Of a stretch of DNA of 64,000 nt, positions 56,032 through 63,688 are shown piece after piece (within the stretch, counting starts at the first letter, position 1; every line of letters begins with the position of its first letter). The translations under genes and the position numbers were made by a program. Location: the IMG/VR virus record IMGVR_UViG_3300044655_002353, positions 1 through 64,000 of that record; one strand, written 5' to 3'. The DNA comes from a virus. The notes below the pieces were generated by a model. That model saw only the letters and a program-made list of their open reading frames with translations, did not search any database and was not told the origin of the DNA.

Positions 56032-56666
56032 TGAAAATAAAAGAACTATTTGAAACCTCAGTTAGAAAAGATTATTTTATAGACTTATGGCTGTCGTATA
56101 ATGCTCTAACTACTACTTTAACAAAACTCAATGAAAATCCTAAAAAGATAACTGATGCTATTGACAAAAAAACCGGATTGAGTTCAATTATTCAAGTTGG
56201 TAAAGGTACATTTGATATTAGCCTTGAAGTTCCAGAACATCAGGTGAATGATTTTGCGAATTACATAGATGATGTCAATGCTGTTCTTAAAGCGTTTTTT
56301 GATATCACTGAAATTCGTGAAGATTCAGGGTCGCATATAGTTCATTTAACATTTGACAAACAGGTTCCTTCATTACCAATACCAATTGAGTTTCCGAATA
56401 TCTTTATTCAGAACCTTAATAAAACTTCATTATCTGGTATTCATAAAATAATAAAAGATTTTAGTTATTTAGAAATCAATAATTCTGAGAATATTACAGG
56501 TGGTGTTTTGGGTTTGATAAAGTTAGCAAAACATGGAGTAATAAAAATCAATACTCCAAATCCTGAATGGGCTAACATTGTTTTAAAATATTTAAACTCG
56601 GGTGATGTCATTGCATGTCAACGAAAACTAATTGAAAAGGATTTAGACGAGTACGCAGAACTATGA
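56031..56666 (+). CDS. Array B gene 8: non-LRR internal-protein candidate, pair of 59239
   Basis: 211 residues. Leader MKIKELFE before Thr. The domain matches the gene at 59239 throughout: SLSGIHKIIKDFSYLEINN here, SLSGIDKIISSFRNLYIRN there, and GVLGLIKLAKHG against ALGIIRLAKKG. End VIACQRKLIEKDLDEYAEL. ATGA junction. Confidence 0.75.
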   Translation: MKIKELFETSVRKDYFIDLWLSYNALTTTLTKLNENPKKITDAIDKKTGLSSIIQVGKGTFDISLEVPEHQVNDFANYIDDVNAVLKAFFDITEIREDSGSHIVHLTFDKQVPSLPIPIEFPNIFIQNLNKTSLSGIHKIIKDFSYLEINNSENITGGVLGLIKLAKHGVIKINTPNPEWANIVLKYLNSGDVIACQRKLIEKDLDEYAEL

Positions 56667-57589
56667 AAATATCAGAATTGTTAAATGAAGCATCTAAAGG
56701 TGCAGACTATTCAGCGGTCATTGACCAATTAGAACAAACTCCAGAGTTTAAGGACTTCTCGAAGTACTTTGACTTGAACTCCACGAAAATACAAAGAAAG
56801 AATGGTTCTTTGCAAATAGTGACTAAAGATACCTATCTAAAAGAACCACGAGAATACTTTGTCAATTATGCAGGTGATATCAAAGTCAAAAATTCTTACG
56901 CCTCTATTTGGGGTAAAGCGGGTTATGGTGCGGGTCCAGACGGTTCATTACAAATGTATCTGAACTGTTTAGATACAATACATACCCATTTTGTGAATTG
57001 GTTTGCAAAACGTCTAAAGAATGCTAAAGATGATGTGCGTAATCTTAGTCTTACTACGCTAAAAGGCAGAATTTATCCAAATAAGATTTCAAACTTCAAT
57101 TGTTCTTACAATAATCTTACAACCTTAGAAGGAGCACCTGAACTTAATGCGGCGGGGGATTTCTCAGTAGGTGGGGATTTCTATTGTAACAACAATGAAC
57201 TGACTTCGCCTTTAGTTGGTGGTCCTGAACAATGTAGATTGTTTAATGCTGCTAATAATAAGCTAACATCTTTTGAAGGATTTCCAAAGCATGCTCAGTT
57301 TATTCAAGCGTATGGTAATCCAATCACTTCATTCTCTGACGTTCATAAGCATATTCCGAGGTGTCAAGGATTTACTTTACCGCCAGTCAAAACTGGGGTC
57401 TTAGCATTTTTCAAAGTAAAAGATTGTACTTCAATTGCATTTACTATAAATGGTAGAAAAACAGAAGATGGAGAATTTGGTTTAGTTGCTCAAATTGTTT
57501 CTAAGCATTTATTCTCTAGTGAACGAAGTGCTATCAAATGTCAACGTGAACTAATTGAAAACGACTTGGATGATTATGCAGAGTTTTAG
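56663..57589 (+). CDS. Array B gene 9: long LRR-like internal-protein candidate
   Basis: 308 residues, one of the two longest members. Leader MKISELLNE before Ala. It has the clearest repeats: LTTLEGAPELNAAGDFSVG, a GDFYCNNNELTSPLVG unit, LTSFEGFPKHAQFIQAYGN and ITSFSDVHKHI, with N-x-L/I-T-S at about 20-residue intervals, as in a short solenoid. End AIKCQRELIENDLDDYAEF; 14-nt overlap with the next gene. Confidence 0.78.
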   Translation: MKISELLNEASKGADYSAVIDQLEQTPEFKDFSKYFDLNSTKIQRKNGSLQIVTKDTYLKEPREYFVNYAGDIKVKNSYASIWGKAGYGAGPDGSLQMYLNCLDTIHTHFVNWFAKRLKNAKDDVRNLSLTTLKGRIYPNKISNFNCSYNNLTTLEGAPELNAAGDFSVGGDFYCNNNELTSPLVGGPEQCRLFNAANNKLTSFEGFPKHAQFIQAYGNPITSFSDVHKHIPRCQGFTLPPVKTGVLAFFKVKDCTSIAFTINGRKTEDGEFGLVAQIVSKHLFSSERSAIKCQRELIENDLDDYAEF

Positions 57590-58301
57590 ACAATACTTAT
57601 TAAAAGAACAGGCTAACAACGATTTCGACTTTTGGCCGGAAGAAGATATTATCGACTGGATTACTAGAAATGGTCATCGAGTTCTAAAGAAGTATAACAT
57701 TGAAGATTTAGACCCTGGCAACTTTGAAAATGCAAAGTATGATTATGGTATTGTAAATGCTACGGCTGTGTTATTATCTGGTGATGAAGAATGTTTGCCA
57801 CGTATTAATGGTTCAACTCATCTTCGTTATTTGCCATGTCAGTTTGGACAAATAGAAAGGAACTTCTTTATAGCAAATTGTAGTTTAGGTTCTTTGAAAG
57901 GATGTCCTAAAATCGTGGGTGGTCGTTTTAGCATTAGCAACAATCCAGAAATCACATCACTTGATTATTTTCCTGAAAGAGCTTCTTCATATATACTTCG
58001 TGGAACTGGTATTACTTCTTTGAGTGGCATTCACAAAGTCATCAAAGAAATAAGACCTAATAGACAAGGTGATGGTGAAATTGTCGTTCCGCATACTTTG
58101 ACTAATTCTATATTAGGCTTGCTAAAGATACCAGGATTGAGAACTATTTCATATCCAGCAACTGAAAGAGCTAAATACTCTAATGAACTTCGCCAAGCAA
58201 TTGGAATAGTCTATAACCATTTACAAACAGACGAAAAAAATGCTATTGCCTGCCAACGAGAACTAATTGAAAATAATCTAGACGATTACGCGGAGTTTTA
58301 A
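57576..58301 (+). CDS. Array B gene 10: LRR-like internal-protein candidate
   Basis: 241 residues from the ATG at 57576. Leader MQSFRQYLLKE before Gln. Units SLGSLKGCPKIVGGRFSIS and ITSLDYFPERASSYILRG, ITSLSGIHKVI, then NSILGLLKIPGL. End AIACQRELIENNLDDYAEF. Most similar in repeats to array A gene 1. Confidence 0.76.
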   Translation: MQSFRQYLLKEQANNDFDFWPEEDIIDWITRNGHRVLKKYNIEDLDPGNFENAKYDYGIVNATAVLLSGDEECLPRINGSTHLRYLPCQFGQIERNFFIANCSLGSLKGCPKIVGGRFSISNNPEITSLDYFPERASSYILRGTGITSLSGIHKVIKEIRPNRQGDGEIVVPHTLTNSILGLLKIPGLRTISYPATERAKYSNELRQAIGIVYNHLQTDEKNAIACQRELIENNLDDYAEF

Positions 58302-59239
58302 TGAAACTAAATGAACTATTTCCATTACTAAAAGAAGCCGGTGTTTCGATACCTGCTGTTAAAGATTTGCCGCCTATTGACCCGGTTGATTTAGCTGATA
58401 CTCTAAATAAAGTCAAACAATCAAACGAATATAAAGAAATACTTTCAAAAACATTTGATATCAGTTCTGCTATAAAACTAAAAAACGGAACTTTAACATT
58501 CAAGTTGAAAAATGGAACTATGGATTATTCGATTTATTCTAATGGACAGATAAGAGCTCAGGCAGCACATGCTGATAGAGCCACTAAGATGAATTCGCCT
58601 ATTCCCGTTCCTAATCTATATGTTCGTTATATCAACTGTTTAAAAAAGCTGAAAGACATAGCTGAAAAAAAATTAGCTAAGAAAGAAGAAAATAAAACAA
58701 TTATATTATCTGGAGAAATGGGCCCTGACTTAACTCAAATTGAATTCCCAAAAGATACAATTTATCTCAATGTTCTTAAATCTTCAATTCGTTCCCTAAA
58801 AGGTTGTCCGCCAACAATTGAACATTTGATGATAAGTGACAATGAAAATCTAATATCTTTAGAAGGTTGTCCATCTAAATTAACAAATTTAGCTATATGG
58901 GATAATAAAAACTTATCATCATTAGAACATATTGCTTCTGATATTGATGGTAATCTACAAATTTATCGTAATGCAAAAATTACTTCTTTTGACAATTTAG
59001 ATAAGTTAGTAAAAAGAATAGGCATCATGTTACAATTTGACCCAACTATTAAAAGTGGTGTTCTTTCTATTTTGAAAATTAAAGGATTAGAACAAGGTGT
59101 TCGACAAACAAAACCACCACAAGAAGTTGATCTTATCTTAGGTAAAATTCTAACTAAACATATATTTGCAGGGCGCAACAGGATTGCGTGCCAACGTGAT
59201 CTAATTGAAAACGACCTAGACGAGTACGCGGAGTTTTAA
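58301..59239 (+). CDS. Array B gene 11: long LRR-like internal-protein candidate
   Basis: 312 residues. The leader is extended, MKLNELFPLLKE before Ala, then a Pro-rich segment (VKDLPPIDPVDLADTLN). Four LRR-like units: SIRSLKGCPPTIEHLMIS, LISLEGCPSKLTNLAIW, LSSLEHIASDIDGNLQIY and ITSFDNLDKLV. SGVLSILKIKGL; end RIACQRDLIENDLDEYAEF. Confidence 0.76.
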   Translation: MKLNELFPLLKEAGVSIPAVKDLPPIDPVDLADTLNKVKQSNEYKEILSKTFDISSAIKLKNGTLTFKLKNGTMDYSIYSNGQIRAQAAHADRATKMNSPIPVPNLYVRYINCLKKLKDIAEKKLAKKEENKTIILSGEMGPDLTQIEFPKDTIYLNVLKSSIRSLKGCPPTIEHLMISDNENLISLEGCPSKLTNLAIWDNKNLSSLEHIASDIDGNLQIYRNAKITSFDNLDKLVKRIGIMLQFDPTIKSGVLSILKIKGLEQGVRQTKPPQEVDLILGKILTKHIFAGRNRIACQRDLIENDLDEYAEF

Positions 59240-59907
59240 TGAAAGTAAAAGAACTATTTGAACACGAAGCTATTCCAAAGTTAAAACAAAATCATATGAT
59301 AGAGCTTACATTAGAATTTAGCGGATTGACTGACTTATGTAAGAAGATGAAAGCAAATTTGCAACAGTTCAAAAAACTTATCAATGAAAAGACTGGAACT
59401 GATAGTATTATATTAGTTAGTACTATTTCATTTTCTATTAAATTATTGATTGAAGATAAAAATGTTGATGCTTTTGATAATTATCGTGAAAATGTTTTAG
59501 ACGTATTGAATGAATTTGCAGGTGATTCTTCTAACTATCGAGAAAATCATGAAGACCACCATGTTAATCTATTCTTTTCACATGAGGTTCCTAAACTTTC
59601 AATTCCAATTTCATATGATACTGTTTATGTAAATGTAGAAAATAAATCTTCATTATCCGGAATTGATAAAATTATATCTTCTTTTAGAAACTTATATATT
59701 CGTAATTGTGAAAACGTTACCGGAAAGGCATTAGGCATTATTAGGTTAGCTAAGAAAGGTAAAGCAATCAACTTATCAACATCAGATTATCATGAATTGC
59801 ATTGGATGTATGTTATCAATAAGCATTTGAATCCTGAACGTCAAAATGTTGTAGCTTGTCAACGAGAACTAATTGAACGTGATTTAGACGAATATGCAGA
59901 ATTTTAA
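59239..59907 (+). CDS. Array B gene 12: non-LRR internal-protein candidate, pair of 56031
   Basis: 222 residues. Leader MKVKELFE before His. Same domain as array B gene 8 with an acidic/His insertion (SSNYRENHEDHHVNLFF). End VVACQRELIERDLDEYAEF. The upstream junction is TAATG, the downstream one is the 14-nt overlap, so the leader type changes from MK(I/V)KELFE to MQNFK at the next gene. Confidence 0.75.
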   Translation: MKVKELFEHEAIPKLKQNHMIELTLEFSGLTDLCKKMKANLQQFKKLINEKTGTDSIILVSTISFSIKLLIEDKNVDAFDNYRENVLDVLNEFAGDSSNYRENHEDHHVNLFFSHEVPKLSIPISYDTVYVNVENKSSLSGIDKIISSFRNLYIRNCENVTGKALGIIRLAKKGKAINLSTSDYHELHWMYVINKHLNPERQNVVACQRELIERDLDEYAEF

Positions 59908-60568
59908 ACAATACTTGCAAGAAGGTGAAACTCAGAATTCAGTTTATCTTGAATGTTGTTATTACTTTCCAGGAAATCCTATAACAGACATAACTTCAGC
60001 AAAAGTTCGTGGTATAGTCTCACCAGTGTTGAAAGGCTTTAAGTTTTCACTTCAAGATGTAAGCACTGAAGGTTTTGTTGTAGTTATTATAGACCCTGAT
60101 AGTAATTGGTTGAAATCTGAAAAAGCTCAGTTTGATTTGCATGGTAAGATTATGGAAGCAGTTTGCTCTGAGTATAAAATGAACTTTGCGCATGTCATTA
60201 ATCATCATAAGTTTTCGGCTAATTGTAATATAGGATTGAATAGATTACTTCCATTTCAAGTAGTTTGTCATTTATTGTCTATCAATGTTCAAGTTGATAC
60301 AGTTTTTACAAATATCAAAAAGCTAGTAAAATGTGATGCGATTCACATTTATCAAATGGAGTATTTTAATGGAGGGTTATTAGGATTATTACAAATACCT
60401 CATCCAACTCAAGTTTGGTTTTCTTCTAATAGTATTAGATTAGCAAAATACGATAAATTAAATGAGGCCATTCGAATTGTCAGAACACATTTAGATGGTG
60501 ATAGAAATGTTGTAGCTTGTCAACGAGAACTAATTGAAAAGGATTTAGATGAATATGCAGAGCTTTAA
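59894..60568 (+). CDS. Array B gene 13: CxYYFP-subfamily internal-protein candidate
   Basis: 224 residues. Leader MQNFKQYLQE before Gly; Asn3 arises because the upstream Glu codon is GAA instead of GAG. Domain as in array B gene 2. GGLLGLLQIPHP; end VVACQRELIEKDLDEYAEL. Confidence 0.75.
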   Translation: MQNFKQYLQEGETQNSVYLECCYYFPGNPITDITSAKVRGIVSPVLKGFKFSLQDVSTEGFVVVIIDPDSNWLKSEKAQFDLHGKIMEAVCSEYKMNFAHVINHHKFSANCNIGLNRLLPFQVVCHLLSINVQVDTVFTNIKKLVKCDAIHIYQMEYFNGGLLGLLQIPHPTQVWFSSNSIRLAKYDKLNEAIRIVRTHLDGDRNVVACQRELIEKDLDEYAEL

Positions 60569-61256
60569 ACAATACTTACAAGAAGACACGGCTTCAAATA
60601 GCGAATACGTTCAACGTATTCGAGACCTATTAAATGATTGGGCAAGTCAAGAACTTATACCGAATGACCCAAAGAAAAACTCTTTGCACGGTTTCAAAAT
60701 ATCTGCATCTGGGATAGTTGATTGTCAGTTAGGAACTCTTATAATTTATGATGAAATGTTAGATGCTAATGGTGAATTCCCATTCAAAATCCGAAATGCA
60801 AAATATATGATTTTGGAGCGTTTAGAAAAATTAAAATCATTCAAAAACTTTCCTGAAAAATTAGTATGTAAATCAGATTATAGGGATGTTTTTATAACAT
60901 ATCATCTTTTTAAGTATCGTAAAATTACATCTTTTGAGAATTTTCCAAAATATTGTCCTAATGGAGAAATACAACTAGAGGCATTTGTAAATGCTTCTTT
61001 TTCAAATATTCATAAACATATTTTGGATGCAGAAACAATAAGAATAAATCCTAATTATGTTGGACCTATTTTATCATTTTTAAAGATTCCAACTTTAACA
61101 GATGTATATGCATTTACGGGGGATGTAAATGACGAAAGTGAATCATGTAAAGAAGCTCTTAGTATTCTAAATAAACATTTAAATGGTAATAGAGACTTTA
61201 TTGCATGTCAACGAGAACTAATTGAAAAGGATTTAGATGAATATGCTGAATTATAA
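60555..61256 (+). CDS. Array B gene 14 (last): FKNFP-subfamily internal-protein candidate
   Basis: 233 residues from the ATG at 60555. Leader MQSFKQYLQE before Asp. Units LKSFKNFPEKLV and ITSFENFPKYCPNGEIQLE, then NIHKHILDAETI and GPILSFLKIPTL. End FIACQRELIEKDLDEYAEL. The Tyr codon is TAT, so an overlapping ATG exists, but that frame stops within a few codons, perhaps a trace of a lost fifteenth gene. Confidence 0.76.
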   Translation: MQSFKQYLQEDTASNSEYVQRIRDLLNDWASQELIPNDPKKNSLHGFKISASGIVDCQLGTLIIYDEMLDANGEFPFKIRNAKYMILERLEKLKSFKNFPEKLVCKSDYRDVFITYHLFKYRKITSFENFPKYCPNGEIQLEAFVNASFSNIHKHILDAETIRINPNYVGPILSFLKIPTLTDVYAFTGDVNDESESCKEALSILNKHLNGNRDFIACQRELIEKDLDEYAEL

Positions 61257-61259
61257 GAA

Positions 61260-61267
61260 TATAAATA
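61260..61267 (+). promoter_or_regulatory. Late promoter box TATAAATA for large terminase
   Basis: Exact T4 late consensus, 34 nt before the terminase ATG. The leader has no strong Shine-Dalgarno (AATATCTATATTAT). Confidence 0.65.
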
Positions 61268-61301
61268 TAGATATTAATTACTATTCTAATATCTATATTA
61301 T

Positions 61302-62861
61302 ATGGCAAATCCTTATCTAAAGCGAGCGAATACAGAAACTGAATACGAAGCTTGGCAAATCCAAGAACTTGAGAAGTGTATGAATGACCCGATATACTTC
61401 ATCAAAAACTATGTCAAAATTCAGCATGCTATTAAAGGTACGGTTCTATTTGAGCTGTTTGACTATCAAGAAGAATTCATTCTAGCAATTCACAATAACA
61501 AAGATACGTTAGCACTAATGTCTCGCCAGCTTGGTAAGACAACTACTGCGGCAATCTACATCTTTTGGCTTTCTGCTTTTACTGATGACCAAGCATGTGT
61601 GATAGCATCTAAGAACATGGACCATGCTACAGACATCATGGCCAAAATCAAATTTGCATATGAAGAGCTTCCAAATTGGTTGAAGCCTGGAGTCAAGTTC
61701 TACAATCGTACATCAATCGAATTTGACAATGGTTCAATCATCAAATCACAAGCAACTACAGAAAAAACTGGTCGTGGTAATTCACCATCAATTCTAATGC
61801 TTGACGAGATTAGCTTTATTTCAACTCGTATCCAAGAAAAGATTTGGGCTTCAATTGCTCCGGCTCTTTCAACTGGTGGTAAGTTGATTATGACAACTAC
61901 TCCTAATGGTGATACTGACTTGTTTGCTAGATTGTGGAGAGAATGTCTTGCAGGTCTAAACAGCTTTAGTCATACTTTTGCTCATTATACTCAACATCCT
62001 GAACGTGGTCCTGAATCTGGTTATCGAGAAGAAATGCTTGCAAAACTAGGGGAACTTGTTGTACGAGTAGAACTTGATTGCGAATTCCTTTCTTCTGATG
62101 CTCTTCTTATCCAATCACAACGTCTTATCGAACTTAGACATCAACAACCAATCTTTATTGACAAGGGCTTTTCTTTCTGGGAAAACATTCGTGCTGATGC
62201 TGCTTATCTTGTAGGTGTTGATATTGCAACGGGTTCGGGTCGAGATTACAGTGTTGTTGAAGTGTTTGAGTTTCCATCACTTATTCAAGTTGCTGAGCTT
62301 CGAACTAATAGTCTAAACATACCTGACTTATATGATAGAATAAAGTGGTTACTAAACAAAATGTCAAGTCATACTATGAATAACAAACGACCTGAAGTAT
62401 TCTGGACATTTGAACGAAATGGAGTTGGTGAAGCTATTGGTGCTCTTTATAATACCGATGAACATCCACCTGAGTATGCCGAACTTATCAATGATGTGCC
62501 TGGCAAGTTAGGAATGCAAACAACAAATCGTAACAAAATCCTCGCTTGTCTTCAACTAAAGTCTATGGTTGAAAAGATAAAGAACGGATTGGAGATAAGG
62601 TCTGAAATCAATATCTTTGAACTTAAGAACTTTATTGCTTCAGGTGGTTCTTATGCCGCTAAGATTGGAGCTACTGATGACAGTGTGTCTGCATTATTAC
62701 TTATTATTAGATTGCTAAAGCATGTAAGTGAGTTTGATGACAAAGCTAGAAAGTTGTTATATGAATATAATGCCGAAGATTATAACCCAGCGGTAAATAG
62801 CTTTGGACCTGACACTCCATTAGATGAAAGTGATGAAGCAATACCTTTTATGGTGCTTTGA
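61302..62861 (+). CDS. Large terminase subunit (T4 gp17-like)
   Basis: 519 residues (T4: 610). ATPase domain: Walker A SRQLGKTT at residues 74-81, Walker B ILMLDE at 164-169, coupling motif TTT at 198-200. RNase H-like nuclease: Asp307 in VGVDIATGSGRDYSV, and Asp459/Asp460 in GATDDSVSAL. It pumps DNA into the prohead through the portal and cuts it. The N-terminus is shorter than T4's. Confidence 0.97.
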   Translation: MANPYLKRANTETEYEAWQIQELEKCMNDPIYFIKNYVKIQHAIKGTVLFELFDYQEEFILAIHNNKDTLALMSRQLGKTTTAAIYIFWLSAFTDDQACVIASKNMDHATDIMAKIKFAYEELPNWLKPGVKFYNRTSIEFDNGSIIKSQATTEKTGRGNSPSILMLDEISFISTRIQEKIWASIAPALSTGGKLIMTTTPNGDTDLFARLWRECLAGLNSFSHTFAHYTQHPERGPESGYREEMLAKLGELVVRVELDCEFLSSDALLIQSQRLIELRHQQPIFIDKGFSFWENIRADAAYLVGVDIATGSGRDYSVVEVFEFPSLIQVAELRTNSLNIPDLYDRIKWLLNKMSSHTMNNKRPEVFWTFERNGVGEAIGALYNTDEHPPEYAELINDVPGKLGMQTTNRNKILACLQLKSMVEKIKNGLEIRSEINIFELKNFIASGGSYAAKIGATDDSVSALLLIIRLLKHVSEFDDKARKLLYEYNAEDYNPAVNSFGPDTPLDESDEAIPFMVL

Positions 62862-62880
62862 GGAAAAACCTCGTTTTTCT
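62862..62880 (+). terminator. Terminator-like hairpin after terminase
   Basis: GAGG-AAAAA-CCTC followed by GTTTTTCTT directly after the stop codon. The stem is short. Confidence 0.55.
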
Positions 62881-63219
62881 TAAAAAATTGCCGAGTGATT
62901 AGTCATGGAAAATGATGTGTTTGAAAACTAGTAATAAAATCAATAAGTTACGAAGATAATGATAAATATTTTTAGTAATAAAATCAACTACTTAGAAAAA
63001 CGTCAACTTCTAGTAATAACGAAATTGAAGAGGAGAGGAGAGAGACAACTGAATATAATATATACCCTTAGTCTGTCAGTTTTTCGAGTAATAAAATCAA
63101 CTGCTTAGACACGAGCGAAATCAATTATATAGTCTGTCAGTTTTTTAGCTTGCATAGATTATGGCTTAGGTGTAAATAGTAAATCAAACATTTATATAAA
63201 GAGAGAGAGAACATCTATC
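62881..63219 (+). other. Intergenic region with direct repeats
   Basis: No supported gene (a 49-codon frame at 62959-63108 has no ribosome binding site and spans the repeats). AGTAATAAAATCAA occurs at 62930, 62974 and 63087, with a partial copy at 63012; AGTCTGTCAGTTTTT occurs at 63070 and 63131. A GATAAATA box is at 62961-62968. Next to terminase, it could be a packaging, replication or regulatory site. Confidence 0.6.
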
Positions 63220-63636
63220 ATGAAACTTATCGACATCAAACCACATGTTATCAGTGAGTCAAGCACTCCTATACATATGACTATGCTTCTTGACGAAGTA
63301 AGAAACGCAGGCAAAATCACTAACACTGCACAAACTGTTCTGATTGCACAACTTGTTCAATTGTTCAAGTTTTCACCAGTCAATCCGCAGAATGATATTC
63401 TTCAGTTCCAACAATCTCATAGTGCAATGAAACCTCGTTATGTCTATGAGAATCCAACTCCTAAGGAATTACTTGATGATATCAAAGGTCTGAAAGATGA
63501 TGAACAAGTCAAGTTAGCAGAATGGCTATTACGTCAACTTGCAATCGTTGAGGCAAATGAAGATTTGGAACTTTATCATAATCCTGAAATGGCATTGAAT
63601 AAATGGATAAGCCTTGTAACGAAGGCTCAACATTAA
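63220..63636 (+). CDS. Hypothetical helical protein with leader-like N-terminus
   Basis: 138 residues; GAGAGAGAGAAC precedes the ATG. The N-terminus MKLIDIKPHVISE before Ser fits the [LI]-x-E pattern of the array leaders, but the rest (two helical bundles, LLDEVRNAGKI; ELLDDIKGLKDDEQVKLAEW) and the end are unrelated. It may be a separate capsid-targeted or core protein, or chance. Function unknown. Confidence 0.5.
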   Translation: MKLIDIKPHVISESSTPIHMTMLLDEVRNAGKITNTAQTVLIAQLVQLFKFSPVNPQNDILQFQQSHSAMKPRYVYENPTPKELLDDIKGLKDDEQVKLAEWLLRQLAIVEANEDLELYHNPEMALNKWISLVTKAQH

Positions 63637-63642
63637 TAAATA
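63635..63642 (+). promoter_or_regulatory. Late-type box AATAAATA
   Basis: AATAAATA overlaps the previous stop codon, 46 nt before the ATG at 63689. Confidence 0.5.
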
Positions 63643-63688
63643 TTATTATATTCAAATACTCGCTTTCTATAGATGGAGCTAAATTAAC

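Noticed and set aside
38827-61256. Regularly spaced conserved DNA blocks (about every 650-750 bases) that could be taken for a CRISPR or mobile repeat array
   Set aside because: The blocks are coding, in frame, and encode the shared C-terminus and next leader; spacing follows gene length.
62959-63108. A 49-codon plus-strand frame
   Set aside because: No ribosome binding site, spans the direct repeats, and has a composition typical of noncoding AT-rich DNA.
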